NCBI GenBank assembly: GCA_947396885.1
Contig: OX377206.1
Location: forward strand, 21,261,114-21,325,113
Direction of reading: 5' to 3'
Length of the DNA: 64,000 bases
From: Heligmosomoides polygyrus polygyrus
Taxonomy: Eukaryota; Nematoda; Chromadorea; Rhabditida; Heligmosomidae
Below, in pieces: positions 52,695-64,000 of the stretch. Numbering within the stretch: the first letter of the stretch is position 1; each line of letters starts with the position of its first letter. The notes beneath the pieces were generated by a model. That model did no database searches. It had not been told where the DNA came from and was given only the letters and a program-made list of their open reading frames with translations. The position numbers and the translations under genes are program-made.

Positions 52695-52699
52695 CTCCG

Positions 52700-54780
52700 A
52701 TCATTCAAAAAATTTATGAGGGGTTTATTCATTCGTTCATTCGCTCGACAAAATTCTCAAAAGTACAACTATACTATTGGGCTCACAGAGATGGTCAGCG
52801 GTAATGTGATGACTGTGGGTTGCAGCATAATATGCCGAAGCAGTTGAGAATAACTCACCAAACGTCGCGCACCAGTAACATTAGTTATCCCAGTGAATTC
52901 TGGACCGGGGGGGGGGTGGACCACGTGGTGATTTGCGCCACCACAAACCTGCTCTCAATCTCTTAAAGAGCCCAGTGGCCCTCTCGTGACATCAGGGCCC
53001 TCAGGCGATTTCAAAGGAGAGGGTGGTGAGGTTCAGGAGAGGGAAGCAGTTGTCCCCATGGTGGATAACCTCCTCCAAATAGGGTTGCCTCGTTACCCGT
53101 TACCCACAAGTACTATATAACCTATGGTTGTAAAGACAATCTTATGTTGTTGAACAAAAGTCTTCAAAAGTGGTAAATGCGAATGGTTTGAATGAATGTG
53201 AATGTGGCTCTTTTTTACCTACCTTTGCTTTGATCATGTCGTGATGCATGTACTATTCCTCCGGCCACATATAATGACGTATTTCAAAGAAGTCGAACAC
53301 TTTTACATTTCAGTTTCGTGAAGCCGTACTTCTTACAAAGATGACTACCCCTTATTTGGACGACCGGCACATTGCAGGTAACAAGTTCCCCCTACTTTTT
53401 GGATTTTTTGTTCTTTTGATTAAAAAGATATGAAGTTTTCTTCGTATTTTATAAAACTTTTCGTTCCGAAGCAGTGTTCGCTAGAGTCACTTGGGAGATT
53501 AACTACAGTAAAAACAAGGAACGATTGGTTGGTACATAAGACCACAACGGGAGCAGTGAAGCCGGGTAGGGATTGCCTAGTGCTTTACACTGCCGCGCTG
53601 CGACGGCATCGCGCCAAAACGAGGCCGCCGTGGGGCGCGTAATCGCCCTCCTTCACCTCTATTTGACTAAATTTCATTAATCGGTGCTAGAAGAAGACTG
53701 CGTGGACTCAGAATCAGGCAAGCACCATAAGATAGGTGTATGACGATGGGTTCTATATCCGCTCCCTCGTTCATGTTATTTGGTCACCACTTAAACTCCT
53801 TCACGATTCTAACAGGCACCCTTTCGCTTATGTTCACTGCCGTTCTTCAGAAGGGCTATCAAGCAGTCGCAGCAGTTAAATAGCTGCGGGAGGGGCAGCT
53901 TGTATTCGAAGTATTTCCAGCAGTGTAAGATGTCAGAAAGATCTCCATTTACATTAAAAATAGTCCAGAGTGGTCTAGTACACGGTATAACACGCCAGCG
54001 TGGTGGTATGAAGTGTCTAATTTTGTACAACACAGCAAGCCAGCTGTGATGACTTTATGTTGAATCGTCAAATCTTCAAGTGTTTGCCCTTTACTTAAAT
54101 TCTAGATGTTTTTTAGTATCCTCTTGTTACTCAGTGAAAAACGGCGTGCAGTAAGGTGGCAGATAATAAAAAGCCGCATTGAATTCGCTAGAGTCAGTTA
54201 CATGTAAGGCGGAATTCATATCTTGAACGCCTGATGGCGCGGCGTTATGAAATCTACTCGTATCGATTGTGGGGTGCTGGCGATCGATACTGATGACATT
54301 TACAACGCCGCGCAACTTCGCGATAGAAGTAGAAAACCCGCCTAAGGCTACTCGTGGACGTGTCGCCCGACATGGGGAACGCGGGCGCCACTTTATTCCT
54401 CCAACTACAACTATGGCTGTAAGCTTATGGTGGAAAAATGGCAATTTCTTGTTGAGCTTAAAAAGAGATCGCGCCATGCACCGCGATTTGCATTTGACTT
54501 GCAGCAAAATTTGTCTTTTCACAGATTTATGCGCTAACCAACAGTGAAATGAAGGCGATTGAGCAAAACCGCATATAACCACTTCGCAGCTTGAAATAGG
54601 CAGTATTTACACTATTAACCTAGTTCGCGCACTGAAAGAGTGCATAACACTCTTGCACGTTCAAAAATTGTTCCTTCAAAAACGAGTAAAAATAAACTTA
54701 AAATAGGTATAAAACCATTTTTTATTTTTAGATAAAATATTGCAATACTTCAGCCACTTTTTAGGGCGGATGAATTGTAC
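52700..54780. other. No supported gene
   Basis: A G9 run lies near 52907. Several 60-150 codon frames on both strands (for example 54582-54127) have neither a motif nor a splice context that I could support. Confidence 0.4.
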
Positions 54781-55880
54781 ATTTTCAAGGAAAACTCATG
54801 GTAAATTTTCGGCGCAATCGCAAAAGAGAGAGGCAGGTAAAATTCAATGAATCACCTAGGATGTGCTCAGTCACATCATAGTCATCACCTATGATGTGAC
54901 TGAGCACATCCTAGGTGACTCAATCAAGTCGAACAATAGACCTCTATCCCTATAATATAAAACAAACAGTAGGACTCGATGGTAGTTAGGGGGGGGGGGA
55001 CCATAGCACGCCGCGGCGAGCGGGCGTGACGAGTAGCTAAATACAGCGAATGTAAATGCACTTCTCTCTTCTCACTTCGATTGCAGACTCGTGTCTTATT
55101 TGCTTCCAAATTGGACAAGAGAGGGAACTTCAGGGGCCAATTCATCTACGATACCGCTGGTATCATCTTACCGTGGTAACAGTATACGGTTGTTGTGTCT
55201 ATCTCTGTGTCTCTCTGTATCACATAGTACGTAGGCGTATGGTGAATCCGCTCTAAGGTGATACCAGCGGTATCGTTGATGATTCTGGCCCCAGGATGTG
55301 GGCAATTTTAACACGGGTGCGTCATTGGAGCCACACCGTAGAGTCTCTTCCCCTGTCCAGATCTGTGCTCTCCGCGTCAGCGGAGGAGAGCACAGAACAG
55401 AGCTATAGCATTGTTTGTTCCTCTTCTTAACTATCAGTGTGGCTTACCTCATTTTTTTTTCGTGCTAGAGACACTTTTTATAAAGCGACCCCTCCCCCCA
55501 GATTTGGGCAAGGGAAGGGACTCCGGGGTGTGGGCCAAGTTACGCACTCGTGTTAAAATTGCCCACATCCCGGAGTTCCTCCCCTTGCCAAAATATGAAG
55601 GAGCAAATGAAACAGGAGAATTGTGTTATCCTCGGCTGACGCGAGGAATTATAATTTTCAAGGCAATGTCCAACCTTCCGGCTATGGGTTATCTGAGTGT
55701 CCCCCCCCCCCCCCAAACACCATGGCGCCGGCACGATTGAGGTGAAATGGTAAGTGGTTTTGTATTGCTTACATAGTTGTCTAACTAGGTATACATATAT
55801 ATATATATATATTTTTTTTTAAATTTTACCAATCCCTCTATTCTGCGATTGCGCCAAATTTTCAGATAGAGAGTTCATTT
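54780..55880. repeat. Composite inverted repeats (nested foldbacks)
   Basis: AAATTTTCGGCGCAATCGCA near 54797 pairs with TGCGATTGCGCCAAATTTTC near 55845. Inside are a second pair, ATCTACGATACCGCTGGTAT (55143) with ATACCAGCGGTATCGTTGAT (55261), and a third, TTGGGCAAGGGAAGGGACTC (55504) with GAGTTCCTCCCCTTGCCAAA (55574). Runs of G9 (about 54990) and C13 (about 55700) are included. No transposase. Confidence 0.6.
54854..54921. repeat. Perfect hairpin, arms about 30 bp
   Basis: TCACCTAGGATGTGCTCAGT + CACATCATAG pairs with CTATGATGTGACTGAGCACA + TCCTAGGTGA over a loop of a few bases. Confidence 0.85.
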
Positions 55881-56983
55881 TTACCTTCTCACAGGGTGCC
55901 TAGTTTGATTTAGAAGGCGCCCGCCTTTACTTTTACGGTGTACAGTTAGGTGTTTTTTAATTTTTAAAATTAACCTAGTTAGCCTTGAAAAGCGTTTAGT
56001 TCGACGTTAAAATGGTATGTTTTGATTTTGGCTCTACTCTCTCTTAAATTTGTCCGAGGTCAGCCGTGGCTTCCTAAAGATATTAGGGCACTCGGACAAA
56101 TTCTGGTGAGGAGTGTGGAGCGCAGCATGCGAGAGGGACGCAACGCCATAAAAAAGGCTACTTGGAGTCGCGCTGTGAATAAGCGGCTTTTCTGAAGAAT
56201 TTTGCCTCAGATCTCTTCCGTTTTCTGTTTAAAAAAATGGGCGTTTACAAGCCAGCTACCAATCTTTCCAACCCAGGCTGCGCTATTCAATTCAAACGGT
56301 TCCTTTTTTGGAGTCACATCGATTTCTATTTTCAAAATCTCAAAGGTTTATAAGAGTATGACTAGAAAACACTCCTGGAGGATCTCGCAGCTCTTATTCA
56401 GAAGCATCTCCATAATATAGACGGGTGTTTGCATTGTGGAGATATTTTTGAATAAAGGCTTAAATTCTGGCGGGGCGCTGCAGAAATGCATGGTGGACGA
56501 GACTACAGGATGTGGCTCGTCCAACTTATCCGCGTTAACCTGTGCCACATCCCGGGATTCCTTCGCATGCCCAACTCTGCTCTTATCCACACCGGTGTCT
56601 AATCCGCCGGTCCAGACGCGGTGTCTGTATCACTCGCCCGAACTCGCTCGGAATCGATGGAAACTCAAGAAACGCAAAGGCAAGTATTGTAGCGAAAGAG
56701 CAGATCTGGCAAAAATGAAAGGCTTGACGCGAACCTCGTCGTGATCGCGCTACTGATCGATGACGCCTGCGTTCTTAACGCGTCGGGGCTACATGGGCGG
56801 CCAAGCTAGGAAAACACTGACTTCTATAGCTTTAGGTTATACCTGACGAAAATGACAGCTGCGGTGACAGCTGATGAAGACGTCTAACACTCAGTCTCCT
56901 AACATGGATTGAGATTTGTAGGAGGCCATTGTATTCGAATTTTAGAAGTGATCATGTATGCCATCTTTACATCAAACCAGACG

Positions 56984-57455
56984 TTTTTTCGGATCTATCC
57001 TAGTCCGGGGGGGGGGGGGCACATAACTAAAAAATAGGTAACAAAATGAATTAAAACTTACCGAGCGGCTCCTAGAGGACGAAGTGGAACCTAAAAGGAA
57101 CTAAAAAGCGAACGAAGAAACATAAAAATAAAAAATCGCCGCGGTTTACAATCGTCTCGGCGGGCAAAAAGCGAGGCAATGGAGCCATGCCGCGTGCTGA
57201 CCGCCGCCTGACATGTTATAACGAGGACATGGTAAGGAGGGCACACAACTTCTAACATGGTAAGGAGGGCACACAACTTTGCCTGCTTACAACCGCAACA
57301 AATGTGATTTTTTCGTTTTTTTATTTGCGACTTTTCTTGTTTAGGTTTAGACGTTGTTCTGTAGGAGCCGCTCGGTAAGTCTGAAATGGATTTGATACAT
57401 ATAATACTTTTTAGTTATGTGGCCCCCCCCCGGACTAGGATAGATCCGTTTTTTC
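56984..57455. mobile_element. 456-bp hAT-like MITE with 8-bp target duplication
   Basis: GTTTTTTC at 56984-56991 and 57448-57455 flank an element (56992-57447) whose ends are GGATCTATCCTAGTCCGGGG and its inverse. The arms go on through the G/C run to CACATAACTAAAAA / TTTTTAGTTATGTG, and an inner pair GACTTACCGAGCGGCTCCTA-like (57058 / 57375) adds a second fold. No ORF. Confidence 0.85.
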
Positions 57456-58172
57456 TTCAAAACAAACTGTTCCTTTTTGAAATCAAACCAAACACCTTTC
57501 AAGTTATATCGATCGTTTTTCAAACTAAGTTAAACTCGTGCTGGAAACGCTCAAACGTTTCAAGTTCAAGTTCGTTTCAAGTTGTCCATGCACAAATAAA
57601 TGGGGAATTGAATGAGCTGCTGGAGTCGTGGAGAAGTCCTTATAGTTTGAATTCGTCCCTTTTATGCCTACTGTGGCTTCTTGCCTCTGTTCGTATTGTT
57701 TTGTCTCCATGGATTAGAATTCGGACATTCGGACACATTGCAGCTGCGAAGTGTTGTAACGACTTACTTAACCTAACCTGCTGACAAACATGTCACACTG
57801 GGTTCTGGTGATACAATGTGAGGCACTCCTACAGGCTATAGTACAAAGCACTATAGAACAATAAATAGCATTTCTTGTTACCGTAAGCCAGAAGACCCAT
57901 GTGCTTACAAAGAACTCCAAGATTTGGCCCCTTCTACATCAGTTACAAAATCGACCACAACCGGAGCTCCCTTCCTTGCTCTGTCTGTGCTCTGCTCCCC
58001 GTCAGCGTAGGAGAGCACAGAAAGCAACCAAAAGCCTTTATTTTTTGCGCACGAGCTCTCTGCCCTATAAGTGCAGTATTCCTTTCCAAAACCATCAACT
58101 CTTCTCATCCAAGACCCCCTCAAACAGCAGCCTCCTCATCCCGTAGTTCCATAGCTCCATTACCGATCACCT

Positions 58173-58285
58173 GGGGCCGTATGCTCGTCTACCCCGAGTC
58201 TCCCCCGATGGGGGATTGGGGCGTGATAAGATATGCTGATATTGATTGAATTTCCCCCATTGGGGGAACACGAGCATGTGGCCCC
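58173..58285. repeat. 113-bp foldback
   Basis: GGGGCCGTATGCTCGT pairs with ACGAGCATGTGGCCCC; an inner TCCCCCGATGGGGGA hairpin is present. Confidence 0.6.
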
Positions 58286-58796
58286 TGGAACTGGCATTGT
58301 GGCAGCACTGGACTAACGATTTACTGGTCCCGCAACGATTGTTCCTAAGCTAACGTACGACTTTCCGCATGAATGTCGCCACATTGCCAATTCAGTGGTG
58401 ATGCATAAGTTCCTTCAGTGCAGAATGCATAAGTTTCGAGGGGCGGTCTTTATGTACGGCTGGTCACCGCGCCCGCGATGGCGATTGCCGCGTGCGCGAT
58501 GAGCTCGGCTGCGGTCTTGTGAGCTGTGCCTCATGACCTGCTGCAGACGCTAGGTTTGAGTTGTTGATATCCCTTTCTGCTGTTACAGGAGCTACGAGAA
58601 AACATGCTCTTGTTCAGAAATTGAGTTCGAGTTACAAAACTAAAGAACGTTCTAATGCTCAATTTTATATGGTGCTTCTTCAGGAAAAGCTGAAAATATG
58701 ACACACTATCGCAGTGAAACTGACTTTGTATACACTTTCTAACAATTGATGTGCAAGTTTTGATGCCGGGCAAGTTATATTGGCCGCTGAAGTTAC

Positions 58797-58948
58797 CCAA
58801 TTGCGACGTCTTCTGCCGCGCTCGCCGCGCTGTTCGCCGCTTCCGCGGCGACCATTCGTACATAATGTCCCGCAGCCATAAATTTCATCGCCTGGCTTTT
58901 CACCGCAGTCTTGACCAGTTGCTGGTAGGAAACGATCGGATTGGTCAT
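58797..58948 (-). CDS. Possible Ala-rich first exon, head-to-head with ife-4
   Basis: From ATG at 58948 the frame reads MTNPIVSYQQLVKTAVKSQA and then an Ala-rich helix (AAEAANSAASAAEDVAIG) up to a GTAACT donor at 58796. Joining it to the TTTTCAG acceptor near 58692 would end the protein after two more residues (FS). I do not recognise it. Its ATG is 116 bp from the ife-4 ATG on the other strand, so the two could share a promoter. Confidence 0.3.
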
Positions 58949-59054
58949 CAAGAAGGCTACAGGCGTTCATGATGTGGGTGTTCTACTACGATGGGGTTTA
59001 TGTGTTAGGTAACACGATCTCTTCATTTTTTATTAAATTATGTTTACTTTTCAG

Positions 59055-61653
59055 TAAAGCAGCCATGACCACGAAGAGTGCTATGAGTGATGGGGATTGT
59101 CTCTTAAAGTAGTGCGTTGCATAAAGATTCGCACTGCTCGCGAGCAAAAGTATCGCTGCCATGGGTTGTTTGATTTGATCGAATTCTGTTTGCATTCACT
59201 TTCTATTCTAGCACTCGAGAAGCTTGTGTCAGATAACGATGAAGTCGACGATTCTGCGGCACCACCTCGAGTCGTTCCTATGTATGTGGTGAGTACCTTG
59301 CTGCCATTATTGAAACAGCCTGCCAAGTGTAGATCTAGAGGGGGGGGGGGGGTCCACCCTCTCCTCCAAACAAATTTTGCACTGCTAGTTCCTTCTACGT
59401 CGGTATAGGAAAATGAACTGACTGGAGGAAGCTGAAGATTCCGAAGTCAAGTTCACCCGTCGTTTACACTAACCACATCTGCAAGTAGTGCAATCGAACA
59501 TTGGTCACCAGAAGCAGTATCTCGAGATGGTCGCATTGGAAAAAAGCTAAATATTTTGAACAATTTTGGGCTTTATATTACTTTCACAACTCCACTGGTC
59601 GTGGAGAGGTCGAAAAAATTTTCGGCCAAACTTCGCCTCGCGGGGTTGTTTGGGGCGTTGATCACGCATCTGACATCCATTTTTCGTTTTACGCTAGAGT
59701 ACGGTAGATTACAGTAGGTATGGGTGACTAAGGCTGCCAAGGTCATAATCGATTTCGATTTCGCCCAAACTTCGCCCAGGGGGTTATTTGGGGCGCCGAA
59801 TCTGACGTCCGTTTTTCGTTTTACGCCAGAGTACGTTAGCTACGGGAAGGAATGCTTCAGGATGGATTCCTGGTGGTATATGGATATCTGAAGAAGTATC
59901 TTACCTTTGCACAGCAGTTGTGGTGGCATCTATTCAGCTTCTAAGGGAAAACGTTGATAATAGATTGTTCTGGTGTAGTTCTCAGGAATGCCTAAGCAGC
60001 GGACAATTAGGGGGGGGGGGGAGGTGGGTTCGATCAAAGAATGAACACTTTTTAACAGATAAACAAGGGATTGTATCCCGCCGTGGGCCGACTCGGCACG
60101 TCCTTTTGTAGCATCTCCATATACCTGCGGGTTGGCATATCTGCATGGAGTCTCTAAAATTAGGTCATAGAGGCGTTGCTAGCAATCCCATCCTTCTAAG
60201 CCATTCTTGAAAATCGGCTACATCCATGTTTAGCTTCTCAAAGACGTCTTTCAGCTTGAAGTCGCGCAGTTCTTCCTGGCGGCGGATGTGGAACAGTGCC
60301 TGGAGGGCCGTGATGCTTAGATTGCTATCTCTCGATTAAGCCTTCGCCTATCGAAGAGTTTTGGGGCAGCGCAACAGCAGGTACACCCGCCCCCTACTGG
60401 GGGCGTGGCGTCAGGAGATACAGCCACTGTTCTGCGGACCGGAAACTTTTGTTGTGCGTGTCAAAGGTTTCATAAGGCGGCCCTCAGACTCTCGGTGAAG
60501 CCTAGGGAGTTGGGGTGGGTGAGCAAGGAGGATGAGAGGAAGCTGGCACGCCCCCTAGAAGGGGGTGGGTATAGCTCCTGACCGTCCCCCAAGAGTTTCC
60601 CGCAAAAAATTTATTTCCCGCTAACTTGCGCATTTTCAGGCGATCGCTGCGGGACCGCTTGCATGCTGTGCCACTACCGTAGCACCACAGATAACCCCTA
60701 TAGCCGAAGTTTGGGCGAAATAGGTGATTATGACCTTGGCAGTCTTAGTCACCCGTGCCTACCGTAACTTACCGTACTCCAGCGTAAAACGAAAAATGGA
60801 TGTCATATTCGTGGTCATCATCTCAATAATCCCCCCCCCCCCTAGGCGAAGTTTGGACGAAAAAAACTTTTCGACCTTCACTCGACCCGTGTGGAGTTGT
60901 GAAAGTACAATAGTGCCATGGCACTGCTGTACTTCCACGACTCCAGAGGTCGAAGAGAGGTTGTGGGGAGTTTTCCTCCATGCTCCATCTAAGGGGGTTA
61001 CTTGTGATGCTGATCATGAATCTGACATCAGTTTTTAGTGTTACGGAGGAGTGCGATTGTTTACATTAAGTACTGTGAATAATCGGTGATTGTGACTGCG
61101 ACAGTTCAACTCACCCGTACCTACAGTAACCCATCGTACCCCACCATAATATTAAAAGCGGGTGTCAAATTGAACATGTTAAATAACCCTCCTGGGAGAA
61201 ACTTGATCGAAGTCGGTGATTATGCGTGCTCCACCGCAATAAAAACAGACATCAGATTTGTGATCAGCACCCCAAATAACCAACATGGGTAAAGTTTGAA
61301 TGATTTTTTCGACCTCTCTTCGACCTCTAGTGGAATCCTTGAGGTACAGTAGTGCCGAATTTCCATGTTTAGAAAAGTAAAATCTCGGAAAATGTGGGCC
61401 GATTTTCCTTCGTTCGTTTCAAAAAGTGCTTCTAGAACAACTTTTTTGGATTAGTTTGTTGAATTGTTTCAGAAGGAAACCCCTTGTGCACCACACGAGC
61501 ATCCATTGGAGTTCACTTACGTCTATTCGTTCTTTCTTCGCCCGCCTGGGAAATTCGATCCGGTTGAGTATGCTCAATATGTGCAACAAATAGCCGCTGT
61601 TCGTTCAGTGGAGCAGTTCTGGAGTGTCTACCGTCATATCAAACGGCCCTGCG
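59055..61653 (+). CDS. ife-4: eIF4E2/4EHP-type cap-binding protein, first three exons (partial)
   Basis: 4EHP proteins bind the mRNA cap and repress translation. Exon 1 (59055-59098) holds the ATG at 59065 right after TTTACTTTTCAG, a likely splice-leader acceptor; its donor GATT|GTCTCT is weak. Exon 2 is 59212-59288 (acidic: VSDNDEVDDSAAPPR). Exon 3 is 61473-61653, with a TGCG|GTGAGG donor. Phases agree (1, 0, 1). Exon 3 reads HEHPLEFTYVYSFFLRPPGK, then VEYAQYVQQIAAVRSVEQFW and SVYRHIKRP, matching eIF4E2 (HPLQ.....RTPG, Y-E-Q, SVEQFW, RP). A Tyr where canonical eIF4E has its first cap-stacking Trp supports the 4EHP class. Later exons are not in the window; the next intron holds a large inverted repeat. 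Confidence 0.82.
59340..61440. repeat. Repeat-rich ife-4 intron 2
   Basis: Fragments of the TTCGCCCA(A/G)GGGGGTTATTTGGGG / CTGATCACGAATCTGACATC family occur at 59620-59690, 59760-59830, 60690-60830, 60960-61040 and 61190-61310 on both strands, with G12, G11 and C10 runs. Two AGGGGGCGTG(G/C) blocks lie near 60400 and 60550. Confidence 0.65.
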
Positions 61654-61745
61654 GTGAGGTTTATTATCATTTACCTTCTTCTTGCTATTGGATGGAAGTA
61701 TCTCAAATCCCTACTTCAGCAGGTCGAGTTCATGAAATTTACTCA

Positions 61746-63471
61746 CCAGGATACTATCTCAACGGTAGGTCGGAACGGCGCAAGTGTTGTATATGGGCAG
61801 AACCGCCTCTCTCTGGGTAGTAACAAACTGCAGGTATCTCGACCCCAATACAACTCTGCGCAGAGTTTGGGGCGACGGAAGTCGCGGGTTGGCGCCCTGT
61901 TGATTCACGTGCTCCAGAGCTGACGGGCGCGCGCGGGATGAGGGCTCGTATCGCGGCTAACCGCAGTGCTCAGGTGGCGTAGTAGGGAAGAGCTCGGGCT
62001 CGTAAACGCGGGGTCGGGGGTTTGGATCCTGCAGACTGCGTTTGTTTTGCACTTTTGCAAAATCCATGTTCATCATATAGGTAATCCACCTAGGGGTATT
62101 ATAGTGTGTTATAGAGCACGTTTACATATAACATATGCTCCAAACTACAGATTAGCTAAAACGTTCACTTCTGTGTGTCACTTATTTTAAGCCTATTTTG
62201 TGTGAAGCTATAGTTATGTAACGATAGATATTTGGTGGCACTAGTAAAAAGTTCCGACTCCACCGACAAGACTTCGGTCAAAAAAATTTTTTTTCGCTGA
62301 AACTTTGTCTAGGGGGGTTATTTGGGGTGCTGATCACGAATCTGACATCCGTTTTTCACGATTCGGTCGGAGGCCACCCATACCGTTAACAAGGGTGGTC
62401 CAGGCAGGGTCACCGATTTAGCTGAAACTTCGTCTAGGGGGGTTATTTGGGGTGCTGATCACGAATCTGACATCCGTTTTTCACGATTCGGTCGGAGGCC
62501 ACCCATACCGTTAACCATACCGTTAACAAGGGTTGTCCAGGCAGGGTCACCGATTTCGCTGAAACTTTGTCTAGGGGGGGGGGGTTATTTGGGGTGCTGA
62601 TCACGAATCTGACATCCGTTTTTCACGACTCGGTCGGAGACCACCCATACCTTTAACAAGGTTGGTCCAGGCAGAGTCACCGATTTCGCTGAAACTTCGT
62701 CTAGAGGGGTTATTTGGGGTGCTGATCACGAATCTGACATCCGTTTTTCACGACTCGGTCGGAGGCCACCCATACCATTAACAAGGGTGGTCCAGGCAGG
62801 GTCACCGATTTAGCTGAAACTTCGTCTAGGGGGGTTATTTGGGGTGCTGATCACGAATCTGACATTTGTTTTTTACGATTCGGCTGAATAATATAGATAC
62901 AGGAAGGCACAGGATTACATTCTTAAAGTTTCTGCCGATGACGGCAGGTAGAGACAAAATCGTGAAAAACGGATGTCAGATTCGTGATCAGCACCCCAAA
63001 TAAGCCCCTAGACAAAGTTTCAGCGAAATCGGTGACCCTGCCTGGACCAGCCTTGTTAACTGTATGGGTTGTATGTTATATGTAAACATGCTCTGTAACA
63101 CACTATAGTACCCCTAGATGGATTACTTATATGATAAACATGGATTTTGCAAAAGTGCAGAAGAAACGCAGTCTGCAGGATCCAAACCCCCGACCCCGCG
63201 TTTGCGAGCCCGAGCTCTTCCCTACTACGCCACCTAAGCACTGCGCTTAGCCGCGATACGAGTCCTCATCCCGCGCGCGCCCGTCAGCTGTGGAGCACGT
63301 GAATCAACAGGGCGCCAACCCGCGACTTCCGTCGCCCCTAACTCTGCGCAGAGTTGTATTGGGGTCGAGATACCTGCAGTTTGTTACTACCCAGAGAAAG
63401 GCGGTTCTGCCCATATACAACACTTGCGCCGTTCCGACCTACCGTTGAGATAGTATCCTGGTCAGACTTTC
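61746..63471. mobile_element. Large inverted-repeat element with tRNA-like arms
   Basis: The left arm 61746-62134 and right arm 63072-63471 are about 95 percent matching inverted repeats, from CCAGGATACTATCTCAACGG to TTTACATATAACAT. Each arm contains a tRNA-like core (left 61967-62040: TGGCGTAGTAGGGAAGAGCT, then GGGGTTTGGATCC). The centre holds the tandem array 62288-62890 and one inverted unit (62957-63060). It lies about 90 bp after ife-4 exon 3, so inside an intron. Confidence 0.8.
62288..62890 (+). repeat. Tandem array, about 4.5 units of 130 bp
   Basis: The unit is GCTGAAACTTCGTCTAGGGG + GGTTATTTGGGGTGCTGATC + ACGAATCTGACATCCGTTTT + TCACGATTCGGTCGGAGGCC + ACCCATACCGTTAACAAGGG + TGGTCCAGGCAGGGTCACCGA. 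An inverted unit lies at 62957-63060 and scattered pieces at 1850, 20320, 25650, 59.6-61.3 kb and 63.7 kb. Confidence 0.92.
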
Positions 63472-63479
63472 CTAGGACT

Positions 63480-64000
63480 GTATCTGGGCTTTCTGTCATG
63501 AATCTGGAATTCATTTCAACCTCACCGTCCTTATCATTGTTCACCCTACTCATCGTACTTCATAGTTATACCAAACACGACAGATTATTCATGACTAGAA
63601 CTCCGAAATACCCTTATCGTGGAAGTTTGGGCTAAGCACGGAGCTTGGCCGTATCATCCTTACTCAATAAGATCCACCGTAACTTACCGTAATTGGTCAA
63701 AATTTACAAAACATGCCGGATTTGTGGTCAGCACCCTAAATAACCTTCCTAAACGATCTGTGGGCGAACTTGTTTGATTTCTGGACTTGTAGAAGAGTAA
63801 TAATGCCGGTGCCGGTTTATGACTAGCGATATTCAAACCATGTTAAAACAGATCTAACAAAGTTACGATAATAAAGATGCAGTAATAATCTGCGCGACAT
63901 CTGGTGAATCTTGTCAACGATAGAATAACGTTTGGAGGATTGAGTCAATACTTTTTATGTGGTGGATCATTTGGTAATTTTCGTTTATTTTCGTCGTCCC
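63480..64000. other. No exon seen at the right edge
   Basis: A fragment of the GATCAGCACCCTAAATAACC repeat family at about 63725-63765. No further ife-4 exon was recognised. Confidence 0.5.

Overview
The window looks like nuclear DNA of a nematode, most likely a strongylid (clade V) worm such as a hookworm or trichostrongyle; the species cannot be fixed from the sequence. The grounds are conserved animal genes split into many small exons (about 60-260 bp), introns with TTTTCAG-type 3' splice sites, one gene starting just after a splice-leader-type acceptor, and dense RTE, CR1-like, mariner, Helitron and foldback repeats. It is not prokaryotic: long open frames apart from transposon ORFs are chance or repeat-driven.

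Host genes. (1) The main gene is an RME-6/GAPVD1 (GAPex-5) homologue on the minus strand. I reconstructed 31 phase-compatible coding exons from 38165 down to a stop at 8290, about 1,375 residues: an N-terminal RasGAP-like domain (exons 38165-34762), a Ser-rich middle (34688-26297) and a C-terminal VPS9 Rab5-exchange domain (13443-8290). The exon carrying the initiator Met was not found. One intron (13444-26296) is 12.9 kb and is stuffed with mobile DNA. (2) At the right end, plus strand, are three 5' exons of an eIF4E2/4EHP (IFE-4-like) cap-binding protein (59055-61653); the rest lies beyond the window. (3) Weaker: exons of an armadillo-repeat protein (43837-44803, minus), one exon of a small secreted peptide (49410-49604, minus), and a possible Ala-rich exon head-to-head with ife-4 (58797-58948, minus).

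Mobile DNA, left to right: a deleted mariner (2674-3604); an intact RTE retrotransposon (3880-7007) with a 16-bp target duplication; tRNA-like foldback repeats (7262-7562, 13525-13665); a Helitron-like unit ending in a Pif1-type helicase fragment and a 3' hairpin (15591-17933); a long palindrome followed by a 462-bp tandem duplication (17945-19063); a gag-only LTR retrotransposon with matching 429-bp LTRs (21240-24932); a Tc1/mariner-like element (31149-33952) with a nested Helitron-like minisatellite; a CR1-like LINE (38777-42860) whose ORF1 and ORF2 lie in one frame separated by a single UAG; PIF/Harbinger-like foldback MITEs (47.6-52.2 kb); a 405-bp element with 9-bp duplications (52281-52685); a 456-bp hAT-like element with 8-bp duplications (56992-57447); and a large inverted repeat around a tandem array (61746-63471).

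The host genes would act in separate pathways: endocytic Rab5 activation (rme-6) and translational repression through cap binding (ife-4). The best candidates for something not yet described are the UAG-separated LINE, the gag-only LTR element with three double-hairpin modules after gag, and the recurrent Helitron-type 5' terminus placed in front of unrelated tandem repeats.
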